Assembly: GCA_020431405.1 (NCBI GenBank)
Contig: JAGQIK010000416.1
Coordinates: 1 to 59,101 of the forward strand
Length of the DNA: 59,101 bases
Source of the DNA: Myxococcales bacterium
GTDB lineage: Bacteria > Myxococcota_A > Polyangia > GCA-2747355
Direction of reading: 5' to 3'
The translations under genes and the position numbers were made by a program. Each line of letters begins with the position of its first letter. The first letter of the stretch is position 1. Below, piece by piece: positions 25,728 to 34,218 of this stretch. Below the pieces are notes generated by a model. The model was given only the letters and a program-made list of their open reading frames with translations, ran no database searches and had not been told where the DNA came from.

Positions 25728-26297
25728 CTATTTGGTCAAGCCATCGGGCGTCGCGATGTTGGGCGAGTCGCCTTTCGTCACCACGTGTGCGGCGCAGATC
25801 GGGCAGACGCGCTTGCTGCCAACGGCCGCGACGTGATGGCCTTGGTGCACTGACGTCGCGATCTTCGGGGCAGCGGCTGCCTTCGCGTTGTGATGCGAGT
25901 CGAACATAGCCCCGCTGATCTGCTCGGGCGGCGCTGCCATGCGCGGGTCGGTTTCGAATGCGACGGACCGAAAGCAGCTCTGGCAGAGCTCGCTGCGAGC
26001 CGCCTGCGACAGATCGAGCTGTCCAATGCACTGCTTGCAGACAGCCGGCACCGGCACGACCTTGTTGTACTGGTAGGTCTGAAGCTCGAGCTTGTTGCCG
26101 GCGCCACAGACCCAGTAGTTGGGGTCGACGGGCTCGCAGTAAGCACCGTCGTCGAGCGCGCTATGTCGCACGCACACGGTCGCGCCGTCGCGGTCGATGC
26201 AGACGCCCTCGTCGCCGCCGCAAGCCGAGGTCAAGCTGACGGCAGCTGCCAGAACAAATGTCACGCCCAGGGTCACGTTTACACGCTGCGTCTTCAT
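25728..26297 (-). CDS. Cys-rich lipoprotein, unknown function
   Basis: A 189-aa protein with a signal peptide ending SLTSAC (lipobox). At least ten cysteines follow in pairs: VCIDRDGATVC, YCEPVDPNYWVC, VCKQCIGQ, LCQSC and VCPICAAH. The C-x2-C pairs (CKQC, CQSC, CPIC) look like metal or disulfide sites. A His-rich stretch (DSHHNAK, HQGHHVA) lies between. Start ATG 26297 follows AGGAGG. It converges on tamB with only 15 bp between stops. I do not recognise the family. Confidence 0.78.
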   Translation of the reverse strand: MKTQRVNVTLGVTFVLAAAVSLTSACGGDEGVCIDRDGATVCVRHSALDDGAYCEPVDPNYWVCGAGNKLELQTYQYNKVVPVPAVCKQCIGQLDLSQAARSELCQSCFRSVAFETDPRMAAPPEQISGAMFDSHHNAKAAAAPKIATSVHQGHHVAAVGSKRVCPICAAHVVTKGDSPNIATPDGLTK

Positions 26298-26395
26298 CGC
26301 TGCCTCCTGTGTCTGCAGAAGGCGGATGCATCACGAGTGCCAGCCCCGCGCAACCCGATCTCGCGGCCTTGGCGCTTTCGCCTGGCAAGCCGTCG

Positions 26396-26434
26396 CGAGG
26401 CGTCGCGTGCTGTCGCATCGCGCGCGCGACGCCT
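26396..26434 (-). terminator. strong hairpin downstream of beta-helix gene
   Basis: CGAGGCGTCGCG (26396-26407) and CGCGACGCCTCG (26423-26434) are perfect 12-bp arms with a 15-bp loop, placed just after the minus-strand stop at 26464. There is no T run, so it may be an RNA-stabilising or Rho-assisted terminator, or an operator for the gene at 25728. Confidence 0.45.
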
Positions 26435-26463
26435 CGTGTCTCGTGCGAGATAGTTGCGAGTCG

Positions 26464-28986
26464 CTAGCGCGCGGGCAGCGAGAGCGAGGCAGGAAGCGGC
26501 AGGGCCCTGCCGTAGCTGATCCGGTCGTCGTCGTTGTCGCTGAACAGGTTGAACCGGCCGACGGTGGGCTTGGCGTTGTCGAGAAAGAGGGGAACCCTGC
26601 TGTGGCGCACGCGCGAGCGACGGATCCAGCCGCTGGAGTCGTCGTAGACGATGCCGACCTCGACGCGCGCGATGTCGACGAGGTCGAGATCGAGGCGGCC
26701 CGGGACGACGACGGGTGACGAGCCCGCTGTTAGCGAGTCTGCGGCGACACCGTTGCCATACCTGCCGCCGGCCAGATGTATGTCGAAGACTCGGCTGCCG
26801 AAGAGTGCGAGAGACGAGCCACGAGACAGCACTCCGACGCCCTCGAAGTCGTTGACCACCGTTTGTGAGACGCTGACGTCGCTGGCATGTCCGTTGAAGT
26901 GGTTGGCGACGATTCCACTTGCGATGAACAGGCCGTCGGATGCGCGCTCGTCGACCACAGCCTTTCCTCCTCGGACAACGCAGCGTCGTACGACTGCCTT
27001 GGCTGGAAGAACATGAACGCCGATGTTGTTGCCCTCGACTAACGAGTCCTCGAGAACCAGAGCGGGCGCGCGCGGGTAGAACACCGGCAACCAGGCGCGG
27101 TCGCGAACCTCGACACCGCGATTGTGGATCGCTGTTGGTCTGCTCGAGACCGCGACGCGCCGAATCCGCACTCTCGCGTTGTCGGCTACGATGCCCGTGG
27201 TGTTGTACTGCAGCAGGCTATCCCTAAGGTCGAGCTCGTACCGATCTTCCGTCTCCGAGCCGAGCGTTTGAATCGCCCAGCCACCTGGGTTTTCGACATC
27301 GGGGCCGACGCGGGTCCGCGCGACTAGACTGCGTGTCATCGTCACCACCGCGTTGAGCGTGAAGAGGCCTACGAGGTTGCTGTCGAGGAGCGACACATCA
27401 CGGAGACGTACTCGTGCCGTAGCTGGCATGTCCTTGTTGCCGACGGAGATCGCGAAGCCAACGCCGCGGACGTCGGCAACGTCGACGCCTCGTATGCGCC
27501 GCACGGCGACGCGCTCGGCATCGAGATCACCAATGCTCAAGACTCCGGTCAGCGCAGCGTCGACAACGAGCACGTCGCGCAGTGTTGTCGTCGGCATTCG
27601 ACCCGCAGGGTAAACCGTACTGAGGATCCCATATGCGGCTCCACCGCCTGGATGCGGGCGCGCCGTGACAAGCACGCGCTCTAGGCGCACCGAAGCGCCG
27701 AAGGTCCACACGCCATACCCGGTGTTGTCGAGTAGGCTGACGTCAGTCAACGTGGCCGCAGAGGCTGTGCTCACGCCTTGCCCGCCTAGGCCGTCGGACC
27801 GAGGCGTGGTTCCGTGGATCAAGGTGCCCACGATGTCGAGCTTGCCGTTGCCGATCGCGACGACACCAGCACCGCGGTTGCGCGCGATGACGCACTCGCG
27901 GATCGCGATAGGCGAGTTGAAACCGCCCACACCGAAGCCGAAGTGTGCGTCCCGCGAGCGGACGCGGCTGTCGCGCACCATGCTTCGCTCGAGCACGAGC
28001 TTTACGCCTTGCACATCGATGCCTGCGTAGCGGTTGGCTGCCAGCAAGCTATCGCGCACCGTGATGGTCGCGAGGGGCTTGCCTTGAATACCGCGGTCTT
28101 CGCAGTCACGGACCACTACCGACTCGAGGACCGCAGTCGCACGCCCTTCGACGAGCACGCCAACTTCGGGGCTCGTCACCGTCACACCACGCAGCGTGAC
28201 GTCGCGCGCGTCGATAGTCAGTGCGGCGGTGCTTGCTTCGATGCCGGCGATGGTGACCTGCGCTGCGCAGCGGCCCTCGATCCTGACCGGTCGATCGATC
28301 CGCAGCGACTCTTCGTAGCGGCCGGCAGCGATAACAACGTGTCCGCGCGCGGTTCGCGGCGTCGCACGCAGGCCGGCGGCAATGCTGTGAAAGGGACTAT
28401 CGGCGGTGCCGAGCTCAGGGCCGATGGCGGCAGCGTCAACATAGATCGTCTCGGTGCCAGTCAGGACGTTGCCCCAGCGGCCGTGGCCACACTCGCCCAC
28501 CGGCTGGCAGGTGCGCTTGCCGACAACGGCCATCGAAGCGCTGCCGCACGGCTGCTGTTCGCTGGGTGGCTCGCAGAAACCACGCTTGCCCACGGCCCAG
28601 CCCGCGATGCAGGGCATCGGCGCACCGATAGCCTTGCAGGCCGTCCAGTCGGGCGGGCCGCGCAATCCCGGGCCGCCTGTGGCGGCGGTGCATTCGGCGA
28701 CACCAACGCGCAGGCACTCGTAGTCGGGTGGCGCGGCGACGCCGGACTGACCGCCGACCTCGCAGATCCTCACGCCGACGTGCTTGCAGCCACCACCCGG
28801 TAGTGGCACCTCGTCATCGCCAGTGCACTCGTCGAGTGCGGGTGTGCAGCGCCCACCGACCGCGCGCAGCAGCGAGCCGCAGTCAGGGACGCGTGCGTCA
28901 GCGGATGGTGGGTCGCCGGCCTCGGTGCCACAAGCGAACAGCGAAAGACACGACCCGACTACAAGCAGGCTCTTTGCGGCGCTCAT
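26464..28986 (-). CDS. beta-helix lipoprotein with Cys-rich head
   Basis: An 840-aa surface lipoprotein candidate. The signal ends LSLFAC (Cys19). Residues 30-190 are a Cys-rich head with the phrases DDEVPLPGGGCKHVGV, APPDYEC, PDWTACKAIGAPMPC and GHGRWGNVLTGTETIYVD. From about 190 to the end there are short repeated strands (VTIAG, LTIDARDVTLRGVTV, VVVRDCEDRGI) that fit a right-handed parallel beta-helix of the pectate-lyase/NosD shape, a fold often used for polysaccharide binding or cleavage. It has a divergent paralog at 29392. No catalytic residues could be assigned. Confidence 0.85.
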   Translation of the reverse strand: MSAAKSLLVVGSCLSLFACGTEAGDPPSADARVPDCGSLLRAVGGRCTPALDECTGDDEVPLPGGGCKHVGVRICEVGGQSGVAAPPDYECLRVGVAECTAATGGPGLRGPPDWTACKAIGAPMPCIAGWAVGKRGFCEPPSEQQPCGSASMAVVGKRTCQPVGECGHGRWGNVLTGTETIYVDAAAIGPELGTADSPFHSIAAGLRATPRTARGHVVIAAGRYEESLRIDRPVRIEGRCAAQVTIAGIEASTAALTIDARDVTLRGVTVTSPEVGVLVEGRATAVLESVVVRDCEDRGIQGKPLATITVRDSLLAANRYAGIDVQGVKLVLERSMVRDSRVRSRDAHFGFGVGGFNSPIAIRECVIARNRGAGVVAIGNGKLDIVGTLIHGTTPRSDGLGGQGVSTASAATLTDVSLLDNTGYGVWTFGASVRLERVLVTARPHPGGGAAYGILSTVYPAGRMPTTTLRDVLVVDAALTGVLSIGDLDAERVAVRRIRGVDVADVRGVGFAISVGNKDMPATARVRLRDVSLLDSNLVGLFTLNAVVTMTRSLVARTRVGPDVENPGGWAIQTLGSETEDRYELDLRDSLLQYNTTGIVADNARVRIRRVAVSSRPTAIHNRGVEVRDRAWLPVFYPRAPALVLEDSLVEGNNIGVHVLPAKAVVRRCVVRGGKAVVDERASDGLFIASGIVANHFNGHASDVSVSQTVVNDFEGVGVLSRGSSLALFGSRVFDIHLAGGRYGNGVAADSLTAGSSPVVVPGRLDLDLVDIARVEVGIVYDDSSGWIRRSRVRHSRVPLFLDNAKPTVGRFNLFSDNDDDRISYGRALPLPASLSLPAR

Positions 28987-29391
28987 GGCCCATCACCTCA
29001 GCACAGCCTCTGCCAACTGGAGAATGCGATCCGTCATCGACTCGGCGGGCGAGCAGAGGGAGCACGCGCTGGCTGTCTCGCCCGCACTAATCAGCAAATG
29101 GTCATTGCAGACGCCGCTCTGGATGGGCTTCCTCCGGGTCGCTGGAGGCGGTGGCACGTCGCATCTTGTCGTGCGACGTCGCACGCCTTCGCGCGACACC
29201 AGACTCGCCGGCGCCAACCCAAGACGCGCGAATGGTGGTTTGGCGCCCCGCACGGCGCGGGCCGAGTTGGCGACCCGCTGGCTTCAACGCCGCCCACGTT
29301 GGCCGCTGGGGGTGGAGAGCTGCATATGCAGGATAGATGGCGTACCCTCTGGCCCGCTAGCTGCACTCCGATCTCTTGCCAGATGGGAGGA
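28987..29391. other. divergent intergenic region between beta-helix paralogs
   Basis: About 400 bp with no convincing gene. It should hold promoters for both divergent lipoprotein genes. The one distinct element is a perfect 14-bp palindrome GTGCGACGTCGCAC at 29171-29184, preceded by a related GGCACGTCGC. No clear -35/-10 boxes were seen. Confidence 0.5.
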
Positions 29392-31971
29392 ATGATGGAC
29401 GCGCTGGCGTTCGCTCGTACATCGATGCTGGTCGTATTGGCGGCCGCGTTCCTGACAGGGTGTGACGACGGCGGGGCATTCCAGGGCGATGGCGGAAGCG
29501 AGGCTGCCGTCGCGGCGCCCGACTTCGCGCCGTGCGGTCCCAATCTCGCCGCCAAGGAACCCGCCTGCGTGCCGATCTTCGACACGTGCAGTGACGACGA
29601 GGTGCCAATACCAGGCGGCGGCTGCAAGCGGGTCGGCGTGGGGCCGTGCGAGATCGGCGGGCAACCTGGCCTCGAAGCGCCGCCCGACTGGACGTGCAGG
29701 CGCATTGGCGCCGCCGAGTGCACCAGCACGACGGGAGCCCCGGGCATCCAGAGCAGTCCCGACTGGACCTGCACCCCCATCGGCGCACCGATGCCCTGCC
29801 TGCCCGGCTGGAGCGTGGGCCAGGACGGCTGGTGCGAGCCGCCCGCCCAACAGGCGCCGTGCGGGCAGTACGCCATGGCCGTGGTCGGCTCGAGCACGTG
29901 TCAATCCGTGGGCGACTGCGGCAGTGGCCGCTGGGGCAACGTCACGACGAGCACGCAAACGATCTACGTTGATGGCGCGCACCTTGGCGCAGAGACCGGC
30001 AGCGCGACGAGCCCCTACCGCAGCATCGGCGCCGCGCTGGCGGCCGCGGCACGCGGCGCGGGTGATCACGTCGTCGTCGCCGCTGGCCGCTACGAGGAAA
30101 ACGTCGTCATCGATCGTGCGTTGACCCTCGAGGGGCGTTGCGCCGAGCGCGTCGAAATCGCCGGCACGACGCGTGATGCCGCCTTGGTGATCCGCGCGCG
30201 TGACGTGACGGTGCGCGGCGTCTCGGTGGTCAGCACCGCGGTGGGTGTGCACGTCGAACGGCGCGGCGCGGTGACGGTCGAGCGCGTGGTCGTGCACGAC
30301 TGCGAAGAAGCCGGCGTGGTCGCCGACGTTCAGTCATCGCTGGTCGTGCGTGACAGCCTGGTCGCAGCAAACCGGCATGCGGGTATCGACGTGCTCGGTG
30401 CGACCTGCACGGTGCAGGGCTCGATGGTGCGCGACACGCGTCCGGAGGCGCTGCGGCATGCCGCGGGGAACGGTATCGCCGCTCGCAAGTGGGGTGGCAC
30501 GCGCCCCACGCTCGTCGTGCGTGACAGCGTGATCGCACGAAACCGAGGCGCGGGGGTTGGCACCTATGCCGGTGACCTGGTGGTCGAGCGCAGCGTCGTA
30601 CATGGAACGCTGACGCAGCAGTCCGATCAGCGCCTCGGCAGTGGCATCGAGGTAAGGTCTACAGCACGAGGCGTCTACGCGATCGAAGGTGCACCCGAGC
30701 TGGCGACGGTGACCTTGCGTAGCGTCACCGTGCTCGACAACCACACCGCTGGGGTTCTGGCGCTCGGTGCGCGGGCGAGGCTCGAGCGCGCGGTCGTCGC
30801 ACGCACCAAGGCAAACCTCCACGGCTACGGCCTCGGCCTGCAGAGCGTTTCGTGGGCGGGCCAAGCCGCTACTCTGACGCTGAGCGACGTGCTCGTCGCG
30901 CGCAACCGAACGGCCGGCGTCGGCGCCGAGAGCGTCGACGGTCAGCGCGTCGTCGTGCGCGACACCCAAACCAACGAGCGCAGCGGCCAGCTAGGCTTTG
31001 GAGTTGCCGTGCTCGTGCCGCCGAGCATCGCGAGCGCAAGCACGACGCCGCAGCTTCGACTGCGTGACAGCACCGTCTCGCGCAACCACGGCATCGGGGT
31101 CGATCTCGAGGGCGGAACGGCCGTGATCGAGCGGGTGATAGTCTCCGAGACTCAGCCCGACGCGGCCGGCGCCGACGGGCGCGGCATCAGTGTCCTACCG
31201 TACTTGTCGGGCGACACCTACCCGCCACAGCCCAGTCCGTCGCTGACGCTTCGCGACGCGCGTGTGCAAGACAACCACTTCCTCGGCGTCGCCTTCTTCG
31301 GCTCGAGCGTCACGATCGAACGCAGCCTCGTCTCGACCACGCGCACGAGCACGAGCTTTGACAGGCGCTTCAGCGTCGGCCACGGCGTCAATGGCTCCAG
31401 CGTGCGTATTGGTCGCGTCGAGGTCGCAGCGCACCTGACCATGCGAGACAGCGTGGTCGAGCGCTCCAACGTCATCGGGGTCAAGATGTTCAACGGATCG
31501 ACGAACATCGAGGCCTCGATCGTGCGCGACACCGCGCCAGCCAGCGACAACACGCTCGGCATCGGAATCGCCAGCTACATCGGCGCGGGGCCGGCGCGCG
31601 CGTTGCTGACGCTTCGTGACAGCAAGATCATCAGAAACCACCACGTGGGCATCGACGTGCGTGGCAGCGCCACCATCGAGCGCTGCGCCATCGACGACAC
31701 GCGCGCGGCGTTGGATCCGACCAAGACGGTCAGTGCCGGCATCGGCATACGCACCTACGATGTGAGGGCCGGCGGAAGACGGATCTGGCCAACCCTGACC
31801 GTCTTCGATACGCGTATCAGCAGGGCGCCGTCGAGCTCAACGCGACCAAGGCGCGGTTTCAACGCATCGAGCTTCGTGATGTTCTCGCCGCGGGCGGTTG
31901 GGGGTTTGGCATCAGCGCGACGCGCCACGAGGGCCGCTCGAGTGATGTCCAGATCGCAGACAGCGCGATAA
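29392..31971 (+). CDS. beta-helix lipoprotein paralog, frameshifted near 31820
   Basis: The intact part gives about 859 codons before an out-of-frame stop. The ATG at 29392 (or 29395) follows GGGAGG and leads into a lipobox signal ending AAFLTGC. The head matches the paralog at 26464-28986 closely (DDEVPIPGGGCKRVGVG, PDWTC, GRWGNVTTSTQTIYVD). Beta-helix strands follow (VTVRGVSVVS, VVVHDCEEAGV, RNHGIGV). After about 31820 the frame turns into Arg/Ser-rich nonsense while the other frame continues the repeat pattern. Read as the front piece of one broken or mis-sequenced gene. Confidence 0.75.
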   Translation: MMDALAFARTSMLVVLAAAFLTGCDDGGAFQGDGGSEAAVAAPDFAPCGPNLAAKEPACVPIFDTCSDDEVPIPGGGCKRVGVGPCEIGGQPGLEAPPDWTCRRIGAAECTSTTGAPGIQSSPDWTCTPIGAPMPCLPGWSVGQDGWCEPPAQQAPCGQYAMAVVGSSTCQSVGDCGSGRWGNVTTSTQTIYVDGAHLGAETGSATSPYRSIGAALAAAARGAGDHVVVAAGRYEENVVIDRALTLEGRCAERVEIAGTTRDAALVIRARDVTVRGVSVVSTAVGVHVERRGAVTVERVVVHDCEEAGVVADVQSSLVVRDSLVAANRHAGIDVLGATCTVQGSMVRDTRPEALRHAAGNGIAARKWGGTRPTLVVRDSVIARNRGAGVGTYAGDLVVERSVVHGTLTQQSDQRLGSGIEVRSTARGVYAIEGAPELATVTLRSVTVLDNHTAGVLALGARARLERAVVARTKANLHGYGLGLQSVSWAGQAATLTLSDVLVARNRTAGVGAESVDGQRVVVRDTQTNERSGQLGFGVAVLVPPSIASASTTPQLRLRDSTVSRNHGIGVDLEGGTAVIERVIVSETQPDAAGADGRGISVLPYLSGDTYPPQPSPSLTLRDARVQDNHFLGVAFFGSSVTIERSLVSTTRTSTSFDRRFSVGHGVNGSSVRIGRVEVAAHLTMRDSVVERSNVIGVKMFNGSTNIEASIVRDTAPASDNTLGIGIASYIGAGPARALLTLRDSKIIRNHHVGIDVRGSATIERCAIDDTRAALDPTKTVSAGIGIRTYDVRAGGRRIWPTLTVFDTRISRAPSSSTRPRRGFNASSFVMFSPRAVGGLASARRATRAARVMSRSQTAR

Positions 31972-32378
31972 TCAACACCGTCGGGGTGGGCTTCGTCGCG
32001 CGGGCGTCCGTCGCGTCGCTGTCACGCACGCTGGTGCGAAACGTCGCGCCGCTACCCGGCGACAACTTTGCTGTCGCTGTCGGTGCTGATGACGGGTCCT
32101 TTCGTGGGGGCGCTCGCTCGACGGTCGCTGGCAGATTGGAGCTAGACCGTCTACACGTCGACGGATCCGCGTTGATAGGGGTCGGTTGGGTACGCTCGAC
32201 CGGATCGATGAAGCGCTCGCTCGTCCGACGAAGCAACGTCGCCGCCTACTTGAGCGACGGCGCCGCACCGAACATCGAGGCCGACAACCGTTTCGTTGAA
32301 AACCAAGACAACCGCATCGCGTTCGGCCAGGCGCTCGAGCTTCCGGGCGCGATCAACCTACCCGCGCCAAACCGCTAG
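31824..32378 (+). pseudogene. displaced C-terminal part of the frameshifted beta-helix gene
   Basis: From about 31824 the frame starting one base earlier reads GAVELNATKARFQRIELRDV and continues through NTVGVGFVARASV to a tail (EADNRFVENQDNRIAFGQAL, then ELPGAINLPA) that matches the end of the paralog (FNLFSDNDDDRISYGRALPL). The shift fits loss of one base around CGTATCAGCAGGGCG. A start at 31986 would be a chance internal codon. Joined with the front piece the protein would be about 995 aa. Confidence 0.7.
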
Positions 32379-32428
32379 CCAGGATGGCGTCCAAACCGCG
32401 TGCTCGATCAACATACGTCGACGCGGCC

Positions 32429-33271
32429 CTAGGGGGCGAGCGCTCGCGGGACGCGTGACGAACGAACGTCGAGCTCGCGCCACACGATCTCGTTGGCGTG
32501 GAGCAGCAGCCGTGGCGCGTCGGTGCCGCCGTAGGCCGTGTCACCCACGATCGGGTGGCCGGCGTGGGCGAGGTGCACGCGGATCTGATGCGTGCGGCCG
32601 GTGCGCGGGCGGCACTCGAGCAGCGTCGTATCGTCGGCGTCGCGGCGCAGCACGCGAACGTGCGTCTCGGCGGGCGCTGCGCGCGGATCTGTAGAGACGT
32701 GGGCGCGGCCGCCGCCAACGCTGATGCGGCCCTCGAACGTCTGCTCGTCGACCGCGACGTGGCCGCGGACGCGCGCGAGGTAGCGGCGTTCGACGGCGTG
32801 CTCGGCGAGGGCTTGCTGAAGGTCGGCGCGCGAGGCGGCGCGGCGACTGACGAGCAGAAGGCCCGAGGTGGCGCGGTCGAGGCGGTGCATCAGGCGCGCC
32901 TGCTTGCCGAAGGTGCGGCGTACGAAGTCTTCGACGGTGCGCTCGCCGCCAGCGCGCGTGGCGGCCGAGGCGACGCCAGCGGGCTTGTCGATCACGGCTA
33001 GGTCGTCGTTCTGAAAGACGACGAGGATGCGCTCGGGCTCACCGGCAGGTTCGCTGGCGGCGGGTGCGAGGTAGATCGTGACGCGGTCGCCCGCGGCGAG
33101 GGCGTGCTGGGCCGAGCGCTGGCGCTTGTCGCCGATGTAGACCGAGCCGCCGCGCACGAGGGCGGTGGCCTCGGTGGGCGAGAGCGAGAGGCGCGCGGCG
33201 ACGAAGCTGGCGAGGGGGGTGGCGGCGTCGGCGGCGTAGGCGACGAAGATGTGTTTTTGCGCGCGCGGCAT
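32429..33271 (-). CDS. RluA-family pseudouridine synthase
   Basis: A 280-aa cytoplasmic RNA-modifying enzyme. An S4 RNA-binding domain lies at about 18-68 and the synthase domain at about 80-265. The catalytic motif is H129-R-L-D132-R with Asp132 as nucleophile, and RTGRTHQIRVHLAHAGHPIVG is the usual second motif. It converts uridine in rRNA or tRNA to pseudouridine; which site is not clear (RluA, RluC and RluD types are hard to separate here). ATG 33271. It is divergent from the DUF547 gene with 29 bp between starts. Confidence 0.9.
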   Translation of the reverse strand: MPRAQKHIFVAYAADAATPLASFVAARLSLSPTEATALVRGGSVYIGDKRQRSAQHALAAGDRVTIYLAPAASEPAGEPERILVVFQNDDLAVIDKPAGVASAATRAGGERTVEDFVRRTFGKQARLMHRLDRATSGLLLVSRRAASRADLQQALAEHAVERRYLARVRGHVAVDEQTFEGRISVGGGRAHVSTDPRAAPAETHVRVLRRDADDTTLLECRPRTGRTHQIRVHLAHAGHPIVGDTAYGGTDAPRLLLHANEIVWRELDVRSSRVPRALAP

Positions 33272-33300
33272 CGGATGGGTGGCGACTAGTATAGAGCGCG

Positions 33301-34209
33301 ATGCGTGTCGGGATACTGCTGCTGCTGATCGCGCTGGGTGCGTGCGAGTCGAAGTCGAAGTCGAAGTCTGAGTCGAGGTCGAAGCCTAAACGGAAGGTCG
33401 AGGCCAAGGCCAAGGCCAAGGCTGAGTCGCAGGTGAGGAAGGCGACAGCTGATGTTGGGGTCAAGGGTGATGTTGGGACTCAGCCGAAGGCGAAGGCGAA
33501 GGCAAAGGTGAAGGTGGCGACGGCGAAGGTGGCAGTGGCGAAGGTGGGTGGGGCGGTGGTGTGGGATCGGTTGCTGCGGAAGTACTGTCGTGCCGGGCGG
33601 GTGGGGTATTCGCGGATGGCGAAGGAGGCCAAGGGGGAGCTTCAGCAGGTCGTGGCCTGGGTCGGTGCGCGCGCGCCAGGCGGATCGCGGGCGAGCAGGC
33701 TGGCCTTCTATCTCAACGCCTACAACGCGCTGGTTGTGAACGCGATCGTGGCGCGCAGCCCGGGCTTTCGCGGCGTGATGACGGTGCCGGGCTTCTTCAA
33801 GGCGCTGCGCCATCGCGTCGCCGGGCGCACGATGACGCTCGATCAGCTGGAGAACAGCCTGATCCGACCGACCTTCAAGGAGCCGCGGGTTCACTTCGCG
33901 CTGGTCTGCGGCGCGCAGAGCTGCCCACCGCTGCGCTGCCGCGCCTTCACGGCAGCCGGGCTGGAGACGACGCTCGAGGGGCTGGCGCGCGCCTTCATCA
34001 ACAGCGCGCGCGGCGTGGTGCTGCCGCCGACGAAGAACGCGCCGCCGCGCGTCTCCTCGCTCTTCAAATGGTACGCTGCGGACTTCACCGCGGCGGCAGG
34101 CTCCGTCGCCAAGTACCTAGCGAAGTATCATGGCAAGGCGTCGCAGCGCATCACCGCGGCGACGCGACTCGACTATCTGCCGTACAGCTGGCGACTCAAC
34201 GGGGAGTAG
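33301..34209 (+). CDS. DUF547 lipoprotein with Lys-rich spacer
   Basis: A 302-aa protein. The signal ends LLLIALGAC. Residues 16-85 are low-complexity: SKSKSKSES, then AKAKAKAES and AKAKAKVKV, a flexible spacer. The DUF547 domain fills about 90-295 with its markers AFYLNAYNALV, LVCGAQSCPPLR and LPYSWRLN. DUF547 proteins resemble transglutaminase-like folds and are often surface or periplasmic, but have no settled activity; the Cys in CGAQSCP is a candidate active residue. The SLC4 gene follows after 9 bp, probably in one operon. Confidence 0.87.
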   Translation: MRVGILLLLIALGACESKSKSKSESRSKPKRKVEAKAKAKAESQVRKATADVGVKGDVGTQPKAKAKAKVKVATAKVAVAKVGGAVVWDRLLRKYCRAGRVGYSRMAKEAKGELQQVVAWVGARAPGGSRASRLAFYLNAYNALVVNAIVARSPGFRGVMTVPGFFKALRHRVAGRTMTLDQLENSLIRPTFKEPRVHFALVCGAQSCPPLRCRAFTAAGLETTLEGLARAFINSARGVVLPPTKNAPPRVSSLFKWYAADFTAAAGSVAKYLAKYHGKASQRITAATRLDYLPYSWRLNGE

Positions 34210-34218
34210 GACCGGGCC

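Noticed and set aside
31986-32378. Separate 130-aa gene
   Set aside because: Its sequence matches the C-terminal end of the neighbouring beta-helix paralog and upstream codons in the same frame continue the homology; it is the displaced tail of the frameshifted gene.
33322-33540. Lys-rich tract of the DUF547 protein as a histone-like domain
   Set aside because: It follows a lipobox signal, so the tract is outside the cytoplasm and best seen as a spacer.
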